A DNA stretch of 64,000 nucleotides from Rugosimonospora africana (GCF_016862975.1 NZ_BONZ01000015.1:234826-298825), one strand, 5' to 3'; numbered from the stretch's first letter, positions 1 through 11,714 are shown. Notes: generated from the letters alone by a model not told the origin. Numbers and translations are program-made.

Positions 1-636
1 CAGCCGGTCACCGAGTTCGGGCAGGCCCAGGCCGGCGATGCCGGTACGGCGTACCGCGTCCGCGTCGTCCCGGAAGTACGTGCGGCTGAGTAGGCCCTCG
101 ACGATGGCGGCGCTGACCCGGGCGTCGGAGAGCGCGACGAGCGCGGCGTCCATCTCGTACCACCCGGCGAGTTGCCGGGCCCGGCCGACCGCCGAGCACG
201 CCTGGTACCACGCCTGCACCGCCAGCACCGTGAACTCGCCCGTACCGGCCTCGGCCAGCCGGGCCAGGTGGGTGTCGCGCAGTGTCGGGTACCAGTCACC
301 GGGGTCGTACGTCGTCTTCGTGGTCAGGTACCGGTCGGCGGCCAGCGGCCACGTCGTGGACAGGGTACGGGCGTGTGCCAGGTACTCGCGGGCACTGATC
401 ACGTCGAGGTCGACGATGCTCCCGTTGACCCGCCGGGTGGCCGGCCGCGGCCCGCCGCTTGGCCCGTCCGTGACGACGACCAGGTCCAGGTCGCTGTCCT
501 CGGTGTCGTCGCCGTGAGCCACCGCTCCGTGCACCCCGACCGCCAGGACGTCGGCCGAGAACCGCCGGCGCACCGCGTCGGTCACCTGCTCGGCCAGCGC
601 CCAGCGGGGACTCGCCGGGTGCGGGTTCGTCAGCAC
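1..636 (-). CDS. Nucleotidyltransferase-fold protein (3' end beyond window)
   Basis: The frame is open for 212 codons from a GTG at 634-636 to the window edge, so the C-terminus is missing. Residues 36-55 carry the pol-beta-type nucleotidyltransferase signature (GVHGAVAHG, then SDLDLVVV with the two metal-binding Asp), followed by a third acidic strand (IVDLDVI). This resembles aminoglycoside adenylyltransferase/kanamycin nucleotidyltransferase-like proteins, which transfer NMP to small molecules. The substrate cannot be read from the sequence, and resistance should not be assumed. No Shine-Dalgarno is visible; CACAAT at 643-648 ends 6 nt before the GTG, which fits a leaderless transcript. 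The family is fairly sure, the function is not. Confidence 0.72.
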   Translation of the reverse strand, partial: MLTNPHPASPRWALAEQVTDAVRRRFSADVLAVGVHGAVAHGDDTEDSDLDLVVVTDGPSGGPRPATRRVNGSIVDLDVISAREYLAHARTLSTTWPLAADRYLTTKTTYDPGDWYPTLRDTHLARLAEAGTGEFTVLAVQAWYQACSAVGRARQLAGWYEMDAALVALSDARVSAAIVEGLLSRTYFRDDADAVRRTGIAGLGLPELGDRL

Positions 637-685
637 GCCGCCATTGTGCCCCGGTCGGCGCCCGCCGGCGCGCAGGAACGCGGGG

Positions 686-1093
686 TCAGGGCAGCGCGAC
701 CGTGCCCGGGACGTGCCCGGCGACCCGCCGCCAGCGGGCCGCCCGCACCGCGCAGTCGGTCAGCGCGTCCAGCGCGAACCGGCGGTCGTCGCCGGTGACG
801 TCGGGAAGCACCGCGTGCCAGACCGCTCCGGCGCGCTCCTCGAGCTGGGTGGCCAGCTTGACCGCCGTGGTCGCGTCGGTGACCGGGAACGGCAGCGCGT
901 ACGCCGGTGCCGCCGCGGGTGCCGGAGCGCTGCCCCCGGCCAGGTCGATGAACAGTTTGTCCCGCCGGCCGCGGTGTGCCGCCTCCGCCTGCCTGGCCTG
1001 GTTGAGCGCCTGGCCGGTGAGGTGCGCGCCGAGCACCCCGTACCCGTAGATCGCCGCGTGCTCACCGGCCAGCGCGTCGGCCAGGCTGGTCAT
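686..1093 (-). CDS. DUF4439 ferritin-like domain protein
   Basis: A 135-residue, mostly helical protein starting MTSLADALAGEHAAIYGYG. The Glu and His of the GEHAAIYGYG segment and further acidic helices match the ferritin-like DUF4439 family, small four-helix proteins of actinobacteria with no assigned reaction. The start overlaps the stop of the upstream lipoprotein gene by 4 nt (ATGA at 1090-1093), so translation is probably coupled and the two proteins probably act together. No signal peptide is visible. In-frame upstream codons exist but only in antisense-like Arg-rich sequence, so this start is preferred. Confidence 0.75.
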   Translation of the reverse strand: MTSLADALAGEHAAIYGYGVLGAHLTGQALNQARQAEAAHRGRRDKLFIDLAGGSAPAPAAAPAYALPFPVTDATTAVKLATQLEERAGAVWHAVLPDVTGDDRRFALDALTDCAVRAARWRRVAGHVPGTVALP

Positions 1094-1590
1094 ACCAGCA
1101 CCTCCAGGTGGCACGACCGGCACGCGGCGATCGAGCCGAGCAGCGACGCGTACCGCGGCTGGGCGGCCAGGCAGTCGCGGACCGCGCTGTCCCGGGCGGC
1201 CTGCTCGGCGGCCCGGACGGCGGCCAGCGCCTCGGCGGGGTCCGGCGGGACGCCGGCCCCGGCGCTGGGCGAGCCGGTGGCCGGCCCGGTCGGCGCCGCG
1301 GACGCCGGTGCCATCGCCGCGTTCAGCGCGGTGACGTGTGCCCGGTGGTCGGCGAGCAGGGGATCGAGCTTGCCGGTCAGTGAAGGCTGGCCCGCCATGG
1401 TGGCGGTGTAGAGGTCGATCAACGTGAGCGTGGCGGCGAGCGCCGGCGCCAGCGGGCTCGGTTTCGATCGCGCCCCGGCGTCCGATCCGCCGCCCCCGCC
1501 GAGCCAACCGCATCCGGCCGCCGCGGCGAGCGTCGCGCCACCGACCACGGTGCCCAGGACAGCCCTGCGGGTCCGACCGTTCCGGGTCAT
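1090..1590 (-). CDS. Lipoprotein with ferritin-like helical region
   Basis: 166 residues. The N-terminus MTRNGRTRRAVLG has two Arg pairs before a hydrophobic stretch and then AAAAGCGWLGG, a lipobox with Cys near residue 27. It may therefore be a Tat- or Sec-exported lipoprotein on the outer face of the membrane. The mature part is helical, with scattered Glu/His (for example DHRAHVTALNAAM) and a terminal SCHLEVLV. The ATG at 1588-1590 is chosen because a G-rich ribosome site precedes it and the signal peptide then starts correctly; a longer frame reaches 1653. It is translationally coupled to the following DUF4439 gene. The biochemical role is unknown. Confidence 0.7.
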   Translation of the reverse strand: MTRNGRTRRAVLGTVVGGATLAAAAGCGWLGGGGGSDAGARSKPSPLAPALAATLTLIDLYTATMAGQPSLTGKLDPLLADHRAHVTALNAAMAPASAAPTGPATGSPSAGAGVPPDPAEALAAVRAAEQAARDSAVRDCLAAQPRYASLLGSIAACRSCHLEVLV

Positions 1591-1812
1591 CGCATCGCCC
1601 CCCGCCGACCGTTTCGCCCCCGCACCGGCCGCATCGTAGTAAGCGGACACCATCGGCGCGAATAGGCAGTCTATGGGATCGGCAGGTACGTTCCGGAGCG
1701 GCGCTGGCCCATCCCGGGTTACCGCGCGTTACGCTCAGCGCAGCCGCCGCCGGGTACGCCCGGCCGGGCGGCGTGTTGGCGTGTCTGTTTAGCGAGGATC
1801 AGGAGGTGTGGG

Positions 1813-2547
1813 GTGGTTCAGCGCAACCGCGCCTCCGGACGGTCCGGCGGCCGTGCCCCGGGGGAGCGTGGCCGGAACCGGCTTGCGGCGGAGGCGAGCA
1901 GCCCTCGCGATCTTCCGGGCGCATCCGGTCGGGGATCCCGGCCGGCCGACTCGGCTGGGCGGACGGCCACCCGGCCGGGCGGCAGCGAGCTGGCCGCGCA
2001 CCGGGCCCGGCTGCGGACCGTGATCGGACCCGTGGTCGAGTCCGCCGGGTACGACCTGGAGGAGCTGACCGTCTCCCGGGCCGGTCGGCGGCACCTGTTG
2101 CGGATCATTGTGGACGGGGACGGTGGCGTGAGCCTGGACGAGGTCGCCGACCTGTCCAGGGACATCTCCGCCGCGCTCGACAGCGCCGAGGAGACCGGTG
2201 GTGCGTTCACCGCCGGGGAGTACGTGCTGGAGGTCAGCTCGCCCGGGGTGGACCGGCCGCTGACCCTGCCCAGGCACTGGCGGCGCAACATCGGCCGGCT
2301 GGTCGCGGTGAAGGCGGGTGACCGGCAGTTGACCGGCCGGGTCACCGCCGCCGACGACGAGCGGGTCACCGTGGACGTTGACGGCCGGAAGCAGGACTTC
2401 GGGTACGGGGAACTGGGGCCCGGCCGGGTACAGATCGAATTCGGCCGGCTGGACGACATCGGCGACGATGGTGTCGACGACGAACCGGACGACCCGAACG
2501 ACGAGCTGGCCGACTTTGACGAGGAGCGAGAGGAGGACGAGGAGTGA
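1813..2547 (+). CDS. rimP: Ribosome maturation factor RimP
   Basis: RimP acts in 30S subunit maturation. Residues about 65-215 form the two-domain core, including [29 protein letters not shown] and [12 protein letters not shown], the family's most conserved block. The protein is longer than usual (244 residues): a basic, low-complexity N-terminal extension of about 60 residues and a strongly acidic tail ending EEREEDEE. The start is GTG, 6 nt after a perfect AGGAGG at 1801-1806. It is the first gene of the rimP-nusA pair and overlaps nusA by 4 nt (GTGA). Confidence 0.93.
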   Translation: MVQRNRASGRSGGRAPGERGRNRLAAEASSPRDLPGASGRGSRPADSAGRTATRPGGSELAAHRARLRTVIGPVVESAGYDLEELTVSRAGRRHLLRIIVDGDGGVSLDEVADLSRDISAALDSAEETGGAFTAGEYVLEVSSPGVDRPLTLPRHWRRNIGRLVAVKAGDRQLTGRVTAADDERVTVDVDGRKQDFGYGELGPGRVQIEFGRLDDIGDDGVDDEPDDPNDELADFDEEREEDEE

Positions 2548-3668
2548 ACATCGACCTCGCGGCCCTCCGTGCACTGGAGCGCGAGCGGGAGATCCCGTTC
2601 GAGACGATTCTCGCGGCGATCGAGACCGCCCTACTGACCGCGTACCGGCACACTGACGGCGCGAACACGCACGCCCGAGTGGAGATCGACCGCCGTACCG
2701 GCGCGGCCACCGTCTTCGCCCAGGAAGTGGACCCCGACGACGGGTCGATCATCCGGGAGTACGACGACACACCGCACGACTTCGGCCGGATCGCCGCCAT
2801 GACCGCCAAGCAGGTGATCCTCCAGCGGCTGCGGGAGGCCACCGACGAGGTGCACTTCGGCGAGTATGTCGGCCGGGACGGCGACCTGGTCACCGGTGTG
2901 ATCCAGGCTCACGAGGCACGGGCCGAGAAGGGCATCGTCACGATCGACCTCGGCAAGCTGGAGGCGGTCCTGCCGGCCGCCGAGCAGGTGCCGGGCGAGG
3001 CGTACGAGCACGGTCTGCGGATCAAGGCGGTCGTGGTACACGTCGCCAAGGGCTTCCGCGGGCCGCAGATCACCCTGTCCCGGTCGCACCCGGGGCTGGT
3101 CAAGAAGCTGTTCGCGCTCGAGGTACCGGAGATCGCCGACGGCACCGTGGAGATCGCGGCGATCGCACGTGAGGCAGGTCACCGCACCAAGATCGCGGTA
3201 CGCTCGACCCAGCCCGGCGTGAACGCGAAGGGCGCCTGCATCGGCCCGATGGGCCAGCGGGTGCGTTCGGTCATGAGCGAGCTGCACGGTGAGAAGATCG
3301 ACATCATCGACTGGTCCGACGACCCGGCGACGTTTGTCGGCAACGCTCTGTCCCCGGCCAAGGCCCTGCGGGTCGACGTGGTGGACGCGTCCGCCCGTAC
3401 CGCCCGGGTCACCGTGCCCGACTACCAGCTCTCGCTCGCGATCGGGCGGGAGGGACAGAACGCCCGGCTCGCCGCGCGGCTGACCGGGTGGCGGATCGAC
3501 ATCCGCCCGGACACCGAGCCGAGCGGCGGTGATCAGGTCGTGGAGGCGGGCGGGGTCGCTCCGCAGCCGGCCGGTGATCAGGTTCTCGACTCGAGTCGGG
3601 TCTCCGCCCAGCCGGCTGGCGATCACGCCGTCGAGGCGGGCGGAGCCGCCGCACAGCCAACGGGGTAG
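2544..3668 (+). CDS. nusA: Transcription termination/antitermination protein NusA
   Basis: NusA binds RNA polymerase and nascent RNA and modulates pausing, termination and antitermination. The N-terminal domain (residues 1-105) is followed by an S1-like domain (GDLVTGVIQ onward, about 115-185) and two KH domains ([17 protein letters not shown] and [18 protein letters not shown]), giving the expected actinobacterial order without the E. coli C-terminal repeats. After about residue 325 comes an unusual tail of three imperfect repeats of about 17 residues ([19 protein letters not shown]). The GTG start overlaps the rimP stop. The stop codon lies inside a candidate promoter for the next gene. Confidence 0.95.
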   Translation: MNIDLAALRALEREREIPFETILAAIETALLTAYRHTDGANTHARVEIDRRTGAATVFAQEVDPDDGSIIREYDDTPHDFGRIAAMTAKQVILQRLREATDEVHFGEYVGRDGDLVTGVIQAHEARAEKGIVTIDLGKLEAVLPAAEQVPGEAYEHGLRIKAVVVHVAKGFRGPQITLSRSHPGLVKKLFALEVPEIADGTVEIAAIAREAGHRTKIAVRSTQPGVNAKGACIGPMGQRVRSVMSELHGEKIDIIDWSDDPATFVGNALSPAKALRVDVVDASARTARVTVPDYQLSLAIGREGQNARLAARLTGWRIDIRPDTEPSGGDQVVEAGGVAPQPAGDQVLDSSRVSAQPAGDHAVEAGGAAAQPTG

Positions 3669-3671
3669 ACT
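3666..3671 (+). promoter_or_regulatory. Candidate -10 element (TAGACT) for ylxR
   Basis: TAGACT ends 6 nt before the GTG at 3678 and shares its first three bases with the nusA stop codon. The spacing fits a leaderless transcript starting at or next to the GTG. No -35 element was assigned. Confidence 0.4.
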
Positions 3672-3677
3672 TTACGA

Positions 3678-4031
3678 GTGGTACGTGGCGCGCGTCCGGC
3701 GAATCCGCCGGACCGGGCTTTTCGACCGGTTCGGACCTGTGTAGGTTGCCGGAAGCGGGCCTCGACCTCCGAGTTGTTGCGAGTTGTCGCGACCGAGTCC
3801 GAGGACGGTGTCTTTGTCCTCGAACCCGATCCGGCACGCGTGAGGCCGGGTCGAGGTGCTCATCTGCATCCCGAGCCGACCTGTCTCGCGCTCGCGGAAC
3901 GGCGTCGCGCCTTCGGGCGCGCGTTACGCGTCACCGGGGTCACCGACGCCGGTGCGTTGTGGAAGCTTCTCGGAACCTCCGAAGGCGGGGCGCCGCCCCG
4001 CCCGACTAGCAAGGTAGGACGACCGACATGA
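3678..4031 (+). CDS. ylxR: YlxR family RNA-binding protein (DUF448)
   Basis: 117 residues with the YlxR signature: RTCVGCRKR near residue 20 and GRGAHLHPEPTC near residue 58, then a basic helix. YlxR proteins lie between nusA and infB in Gram-positive bacteria and are nucleic-acid-binding nucleoid or RNA factors; a regulatory role is reported in Bacillus, but the role here is unproven. The start is GTG at 3678, ten bases after the nusA stop. A TAGACT hexamer 6 nt upstream suggests it can also be transcribed on its own, leaderlessly. Confidence 0.88.
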   Translation: MVRGARPANPPDRAFRPVRTCVGCRKRASTSELLRVVATESEDGVFVLEPDPARVRPGRGAHLHPEPTCLALAERRRAFGRALRVTGVTDAGALWKLLGTSEGGAPPRPTSKVGRPT

Positions 4032-4124
4032 GCACACGATGAAGTCGCTGAAATGACCAGGCTTCAAGTGCGGGAGTGAGGTCGCCGCGGGTGCTGCCCG
4101 CGCGACCTCGGAGTGAGGAGTGCA

Positions 4125-7085
<2,961 letters not shown>

Positions 7086-7097
7086 CGCCGGCCTGAA

Positions 7098-7133
7098 CGA
7101 AGCCCGGACCCCGTCGACGGGGTCCGGGCTTCG
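7098..7133 (+). terminator. Perfect palindromic terminator after infB
   Basis: A 36-bp perfect palindrome (CGAAGCCCGGACCCC, centre GTCGAC, then the reverse complement) begins 12 nt after the infB stop. It lacks a clear U-tract, as is common in actinobacteria. It should end the rimP-infB transcript and, being symmetric, could work in both directions. Confidence 0.8.
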
Positions 7134-7170
7134 TCGCCTCTGACCGGTCGAGAAACCCAGAGAGGATGTT

Positions 7171-8166
7171 GTGACCAGGTACGCGCTGCTCATCGCGCCG
7201 TCGTCGAACCGGGTGTACGCGGACGCCTCGATCCGTCTCACCCAGGCCGAGTTGGCCATCTTCGCCCCCCGACTGTCCACGCCGCCGACCGATGTCCGGG
7301 AGCTGCGTCTCGGCGGGGTGCGCTACGTCGGGTTCGAGGCCGAGCTGACCGATGGCGACGTGGCGTACCTGGCCAACCTGTCCTCGATCTACGCGCTCTT
7401 CGCGCTCACGGGCGACGACCTGCTGCGCCCGGTCGAGCTGCGCCCTCTCGACCGGTACGACGACGACCTGATCACCATCCCGAAGTACGCCGGCAAGACC
7501 AACGAGCAGTTCACCAAGCTGCTGCTCAACGCGACCGTGCTGGGTAGCGACGCCGGCCCGGCCATGCTGGAGCGGCAGCTGACCGTGCTGGATCCGTTGT
7601 GCGGCCGGGGCACCACGCTCAACCAGGCGCTGATGTACGGGTACCACGGCATCGGCATCGAGGTGGACGGCAAGGACGTCGACGCGTACTCGGCGTTCCT
7701 GCGTACCTGGCTCAAGCGCAAACGGGTCAAGCATCACGCGGAGAACAACCCGGTGCGCCGGGATCGCAAGCTGGTGGCCCGGCGGTTCGAGGTGACCATC
7801 GGCGGCGCGCAGAAGCTGACCGTGTTCAGCGCGGACACCACGAGGGCCCGGGAGTTCCTCCGGGCCGGGTGCGCGGACGTGCTGGTCGCGGACGCGCCGT
7901 ATGGGGTGGCGCACGTCCCGGGTTCGAGCGGCCGCAGCCGGGGCGTGGCGGACCTGCTGCACGCCGCCGTACCGGTCTGGGCCGAACTGCTGCGGCCGGG
8001 CGGCGCGATCGGGCTGGCCTGGAACACGTACCTGGCCGGCCGTCAGGACGTCGCGGACATCTTCGCCAAGAACGGACTGACGGTGCTGGACGGGTCCGGA
8101 TACGACGACCTGGAGCACCGGGTCGATCAGGCGATCATCAGGGACGTACTGGTCGCCCGGAAATGA
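7171..8166 (+). CDS. TRM11/THUMP-type SAM-dependent methyltransferase
   Basis: 331 residues. The C-terminal half is a Rossmann-type methyltransferase: SAM-binding loop DPLCGRGTTLNQAL near residue 146 and motif IV DAPYGVAHV near residue 245. A DPPY-like tetrapeptide of this kind is typical of base-N-methyltransferases such as TRM11 and RlmK/L. The N-terminal 140 residues have a small mixed domain, seen before the catalytic fold in RNA methyltransferases. The target, tRNA or rRNA, is an inference. The GTG start is preceded by AGAGAGGA, 5 nt away. It is separated from infB by a strong terminator and therefore has its own promoter. Confidence 0.75.
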   Translation: MTRYALLIAPSSNRVYADASIRLTQAELAIFAPRLSTPPTDVRELRLGGVRYVGFEAELTDGDVAYLANLSSIYALFALTGDDLLRPVELRPLDRYDDDLITIPKYAGKTNEQFTKLLLNATVLGSDAGPAMLERQLTVLDPLCGRGTTLNQALMYGYHGIGIEVDGKDVDAYSAFLRTWLKRKRVKHHAENNPVRRDRKLVARRFEVTIGGAQKLTVFSADTTRAREFLRAGCADVLVADAPYGVAHVPGSSGRSRGVADLLHAAVPVWAELLRPGGAIGLAWNTYLAGRQDVADIFAKNGLTVLDGSGYDDLEHRVDQAIIRDVLVARK

Positions 8167-8296
8167 TCGAGCTACGGTGTGAGATGCGTTCGGCGTCCAT
8201 CGATATCTGACGCGATCCGTCGCCGGCGCGACCATGCCGGGGACCGCGATCACGGGGCGTGCAGCGCGGTCGAGCAGGCGGAGATCGGGGAAGACG

Positions 8297-8677
8297 ATGT
8301 CCGAGTACTGGTGGTCGATCGAGGTTCTCGACGGCGGATTCTCCGCCGAGCTGTGGCGCGGCGCGCACGGCAACTCGCTCATCGAGGCGGCGGTGACCCG
8401 CGGCGCTGTCGACTGGAACTGGGAGCGCCACTCCTGGGGGACGGTTTTCGAGATCGCGTTCCGGGATTCCGATGCCTGGGCCGGATTCCGGATCCTGCCG
8501 GCCGTGACGGCGGCGCTGGACGCGGTACCGGACCCGGTGAACGGCCTGATGATCTACCAGGGCCGGGGTGGCAGCTCCAGCACCGCCGACCGGCGCCGGC
8601 CGAAGCCGAGGTCGGGGGCGGGTGCGGCCGAACTGCCCCGCGAGCCGGACCCGGTGATCATCGCAGCGCTCGGCTGA
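8297..8677 (+). CDS. Conserved small hypothetical protein
   Basis: 126 residues beginning MSEYWWSIEVLDG. The first 95 residues look like a compact alpha/beta domain (EAAVTRGAVDWNWERH, then FRDSDAWAGFRILPAV). The last 30 are Arg/Pro-rich and probably disordered. I recognise no catalytic motif, signal peptide or membrane segment. The ATG at 8297 is chosen because a GGGGA-type ribosome site precedes it and the upstream in-frame sequence is Arg-rich filler. It sits in the translation gene block, so a related role is possible but unsupported. Confidence 0.6.
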   Translation: MSEYWWSIEVLDGGFSAELWRGAHGNSLIEAAVTRGAVDWNWERHSWGTVFEIAFRDSDAWAGFRILPAVTAALDAVPDPVNGLMIYQGRGGSSSTADRRRPKPRSGAGAAELPREPDPVIIAALG

Positions 8678-8687
8678 GGCCACCGGC

Positions 8688-8749
8688 CTGGGCTCGGCGC
8701 GCCTGGCGCCGTGCAGACCTCCCTGGGTGCGTCTGGCGCCGCGCAAACC
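8688..8749 (+). repeat. Degenerate copies of the 50-bp hairpin repeat (family A)
   Basis: Two decayed half-copies sit in the gap before the DUF503 gene. They share the core CTCGGCGCG plus CTGGCGCCG with the well-preserved copies at 32874, 46285 and 52149 but have lost the outer arms. Their presence at a fourth, distant locus supports an old dispersed family. Confidence 0.55.
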
Positions 8750-8856
8750 ATCCCTGAGCGCGGCGCGCCACGCTGCGACCGGAGCCGGTCGGGCCCCTGG
8801 CGCGGCGAGCAATACCAGGCAGCGCGACGGGCGACGAAGCGCTAGCCTCACTCAGC

Positions 8857-9150
8857 GTGTATACCGGTACCGCGCTTTTTGATCTCATGTTGCCCGGTGA
8901 TTCGCGGTCGTTGAAGACGAAACGGTCATATGTCCGGCCGATCATCGCCGCCCTGCGGAAGTTCGAGGTGTCCGTGGCCGAAGTCGGGGCACTGGATCGG
9001 CATGGGCGAACCGAGATCGGAGTGGCCGTCGTCGCGCCCGACGCGGGTCACGTGACGGAGGTTCTCGACGCGTGTGAGCGGCTCGTCGCCGGCCGTCCCG
9101 AGGTCGATCTGCTGTCCGTCAGGCGCCGCCTGCACGGTGACGACGAGTGA
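8857..9150 (+). CDS. DUF503 (YlxP-like) protein
   Basis: 97 residues with the DUF503 pattern: start MYTGTALFDLMLPGDSRSLK, then KRSYVRPIIAALRKF and a C-terminal strand ending in a short basic tail. Members are dimeric ferredoxin-like-fold proteins encoded next to rbfA in Gram-positive bacteria (ylxP). A ribosome-assembly role is suspected from this neighbourhood only. The GTG start lies 8 nt after a TAGCCT hexamer (8843-8848) with no Shine-Dalgarno, so a leaderless transcript is likely. rbfA follows 54 nt downstream. Confidence 0.85.
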   Translation: MYTGTALFDLMLPGDSRSLKTKRSYVRPIIAALRKFEVSVAEVGALDRHGRTEIGVAVVAPDAGHVTEVLDACERLVAGRPEVDLLSVRRRLHGDDE

Positions 9151-9204
9151 GTTTGACTTAGGTAATGTCTGAGTGTTCAGCGGCTAGTCCAGCGGAGGTG
9201 TGAG

Positions 9205-9696
9205 ATGACGGATCCAGCGCGGGTACGTCGGCATGCGGAGCGGGTCCGGGAATTGGTGGCCTCCGTCGTGCGTACCCAGATCAAAGATCCTCGGCTGGGC
9301 ATGATCACGATCACCGACGCCCGGATCACCGCCGACCTGCGAGACGCCACGGTGTTCTACACCGTGCTCGGGGACGCGGCCGAGGAAGCCGCCACCGCGG
9401 CGGCGCTGGAGAGCGCGAAGGGCATGCTGCGCAGCACCGTCGGCAAGGCACTGGCGCTTCGCCATTCGCCGACCCTGACCTTCGTCCTGGACAACGTCCA
9501 GGATCACGTCAAGCACATCGACGAGCTGCTCGCCGCCGCCCGCGAGTCCGACGCCGAGGTGGAGCGGCAGGCGGCCGGCGCGCATTACGCCGGGGACCCC
9601 CAGCCGTACCGACTGGAGGACGAGCAGGAAGAGGCGGAGGAGTCCGACCCGGACACGCAGCCGGCAGCCGGCACGCCGGACGAGGAATCCCGGTGA
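9205..9696 (+). CDS. rbfA: Ribosome-binding factor A
   Basis: RbfA binds the 30S subunit and helps 16S rRNA 5'-end maturation and cold adaptation. The KH-like fold is recognisable from VRRHAERVRELVASVV, KDPRLGMITITDARI and the hinge region LRSTVGKALALRHSPTL. The last 40 residues form an acidic Glu-rich extension. The ATG is preceded by GGAGGTG. The stop overlaps the GTG of the next gene by 4 nt, so the two are coupled. TAATGT at 9163-9168 is a possible -10 element. Confidence 0.94.
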   Translation: MTDPARVRRHAERVRELVASVVRTQIKDPRLGMITITDARITADLRDATVFYTVLGDAAEEAATAAALESAKGMLRSTVGKALALRHSPTLTFVLDNVQDHVKHIDELLAAARESDAEVERQAAGAHYAGDPQPYRLEDEQEEAEESDPDTQPAAGTPDEESR

Positions 9697-10709
9697 CCGC
9701 GGCCGCACCCGCGGCGCCGTTGCGCGCGAGTACCGAGGACGAGTGGGCGAGTGCCGTCGCGGCCATCCGCGGACTGCCGGCCGACGGCACCATCCTGCTG
9801 GTCTGCCACGTCAATCCGGACGGTGACGCGTTGGGCAGCATGCTCGGCTTCGGGCTGGGCCTGCGTCGGCTCGGCCGTGCTCCGCTGGCCACGTTTCCGG
9901 CCCCGTACGAGCTGGTTCCGCCGTTCGACGAGCTGCCCGGTCTGGACCTGCTCATCGACCCGGCCGACGCGCCGGCAGCGCCCGACCTGCTGATCTGCTT
10001 CGACGCCGCGAGTGTGGGCCGGCTGGGGGAGCTGGCCGACCGGCTGGAGACCGCGGGCACCAGCGTCGTGCTCGACCATCACGCGTCCAACTCGCGGTTC
10101 GGCGACGTACCGATCGTGGAGCCCACGGCGGCGGCCACCGCGGTCGTCGCGGAGGCCCTGCTGACCCGGCTCGGAGTGGCGCTCGACGCCCAGATCGCGG
10201 AGTGCCTGTACGTCGCGCTGTCCACCGATACTGGATCGTTCAAGTTCGACCTGACCACGCCGTCCGTGCACGAGCTGGCCGCGCGGCTGCTGGCGACCGG
10301 GATCAAGCCGGCGGACATCTCCCGGCGGCTGTTCGACAGCCGGCCGTTCGGCGCGATGAAGCTGTACGGCGACGTGCTGGCGCGAGCGAGCCTGGAGCCG
10401 GCGGCCGCCGGTGGGGCCGGCATGGTGTGGTCCTACGCGACGCTGGACGACCTGGAGCGCCACGGTCAGCGTAGGCACGTGCTCGAGGGACTCATCGACG
10501 CCGTACGGGTAGCCGAGGAGGCGGACGTCACCTGCGTCCTGAAGCAGGTTGGCGCGCAGGAGTGGTCGGTGTCGCTGCGCAGCAAGGGTGCGGTGGACGT
10601 GGCCCGGGTAGCGGTCGGGCTGGGCGGTGGCGGGCACCGGCTGGCGGCCGGGTTCACCGGGTACGGATCGTTGACCGAGGTGGTCGACCTGGTGCGTGCC
10701 GCGCTCTGA
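9693..10709 (+). CDS. DHH-family phosphoesterase (NrnA-like oligoribonuclease/pAp phosphatase)
   Basis: 338 residues. The DHH domain shows metal ligands in LLVCHVNPDGDALGS (His39, Asp43, Asp45), an FDAAS aspartate near residue 109 and the DHHASN motif near residue 128. The C-terminal DHHA1 domain has GGGGHRLAAGF. NrnA-type enzymes degrade nano-RNA and 3'-phosphoadenosine phosphate, or cyclic-dinucleotide products. The exact substrate cannot be told from sequence. It is coupled to rbfA by a GTGA overlap, as in many Gram-positive genomes. Confidence 0.88.
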   Translation: MTAAAPAAPLRASTEDEWASAVAAIRGLPADGTILLVCHVNPDGDALGSMLGFGLGLRRLGRAPLATFPAPYELVPPFDELPGLDLLIDPADAPAAPDLLICFDAASVGRLGELADRLETAGTSVVLDHHASNSRFGDVPIVEPTAAATAVVAEALLTRLGVALDAQIAECLYVALSTDTGSFKFDLTTPSVHELAARLLATGIKPADISRRLFDSRPFGAMKLYGDVLARASLEPAAAGGAGMVWSYATLDDLERHGQRRHVLEGLIDAVRVAEEADVTCVLKQVGAQEWSVSLRSKGAVDVARVAVGLGGGGHRLAAGFTGYGSLTEVVDLVRAAL

Positions 10710-10736
10710 CGCCGGCTCCCGTCGCGGGCTCTTCGG

Positions 10737-10822
10737 GCGGCTCCGGTCGCGGGTGAAACGGCTCTGCCGCCGGCCGCCGTCGCGGGTGAACGGCTCTGCC
10801 GCCAGCCGCCGTCGCGGGTGAA
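10737..10822 (+). repeat. 32-bp tandem minisatellite
   Basis: Two almost identical 32-bp units (10759-10790 and 10791-10822, one mismatch; core CGGCTCTGCCGCC then GTCGCGGGTGAA) follow a degenerate unit at 10737-10758. They fill the gap between the DHH gene and the next membrane protein gene and end 10 nt before its start codon. Confidence 0.8.
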
Positions 10823-10832
10823 CAATTGAGCG

Positions 10833-11339
10833 ATGGTACGGGTGCTGGTTCTGGCGCTACTGGCGCTGGTCGGGGCCCTGTTCCCGTCGTTCTCGCCGGC
10901 CGCGAACCTGTACGTGCTGGTGGTCGGCGGCACGCTGGCCTGGCTCGCGCTGTCCGGCCGGCTGGCCCGTCGTGCGCTCGCCGGCCCGCTGCCGGCGACG
11001 ACTCCCGCCCCGGTTCTCGTCGAGGCCCCGCTGCCTGTCGAGGCGCCGGTGCCCGTTGAGGCCCCGATGTTCACCCCGACCACCCCGACCACCCCGGTCG
11101 CGGCCGGCCCCGGCCCCGCGGCCCGGGAGGCTTCCAGCCGGCTGTCACCGGCGGCCGCCTGGTGGCTGGTGCCCGTATTGCTGCTGGGCGTCGTCGAATT
11201 GACCGATCTCGCGCTCGGCTCGACCTACCCGCACCCGACCCTGTCGAACCTTCTGGATCCCGTCCTGGACCACTACCCGGTCCGGGCGGCGGCGTACTTC
11301 GGCTGGCTGGCGGCGTTCTGGTGGCTGGTACGCCGATGA
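10833..11339 (+). CDS. Small membrane protein, function unknown
   Basis: 168 residues with four predicted membrane segments: two at the N-terminus (LVLALLALVGALF and LYVLVVGGTLAWLAL) and two at the C-terminus (WWLVPVLLLGVVELTDLAL and AAAYFGWLAAFWWLV). Between them is a Pro/Val/Glu linker with a VEAP repeat (about residues 65-85). No catalytic motif is seen. AACAAT at 10821-10826 lies 6 nt before the ATG and could be a leaderless -10. The stop overlaps the next start (ATGA), suggesting that the two products form one membrane complex. Confidence 0.6.
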   Translation: MVRVLVLALLALVGALFPSFSPAANLYVLVVGGTLAWLALSGRLARRALAGPLPATTPAPVLVEAPLPVEAPVPVEAPMFTPTTPTTPVAAGPGPAAREASSRLSPAAAWWLVPVLLLGVVELTDLALGSTYPHPTLSNLLDPVLDHYPVRAAAYFGWLAAFWWLVRR

Positions 11340-11590
11340 GCCTGACCCGGGAGCTGGCGATCGGCGGGTACCTCGCCGCCGCGCTCACCGTCGTCGCGCT
11401 GGAGCTGCTGGCCCGCCGCACCGGGTCGAGGCTGCCCACGCTAGGCCGGCTGTGCGAGTCCCTGCTGCGGCTCCGAATCGGGCTGCGGTTCCGGGCCGGG
11501 CTGCGGTTCCGGGCGGGTGGCCTGCCGGTCGGGCGGATCGCCGGGTACGCGGTCTGGTGCTGGCTGGGATGGCACCTCTTCGCGAGGTGA
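11336..11590 (+). CDS. DUF6186-like small membrane protein
   Basis: 84 residues: an N-terminal membrane helix (AIGGYLAAALTVVALELL), a basic middle with a direct LRFRAG-LRFRAG duplication, and a C-terminal helix ending WCWLGWHLFAR. The ELLARR and WLGWHLFAR features resemble small actinobacterial proteins annotated DUF6186; this is recalled, not searched. The start is fixed by the ATGA overlap with the preceding gene. Function unknown. Confidence 0.6.
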   Translation: MSLTRELAIGGYLAAALTVVALELLARRTGSRLPTLGRLCESLLRLRIGLRFRAGLRFRAGGLPVGRIAGYAVWCWLGWHLFAR

Positions 11591-11714
11591 TCACACTCGG
11601 GAATCGCCAATGCGACGGATCGTCACCTTAACGAGCGTTCCAGAATTCGGGATCGATGTGCATTGCGTGGGACCTGAACGATAACTTGGGTTTCGAGAAC
11701 GAGCAGGGTCTACC

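Noticed and set aside
1..636. Aminoglycoside resistance gene
   Set aside because: Only the generic nucleotidyltransferase signature is visible, and the C-terminal substrate domain is outside the window; resistance cannot be claimed.
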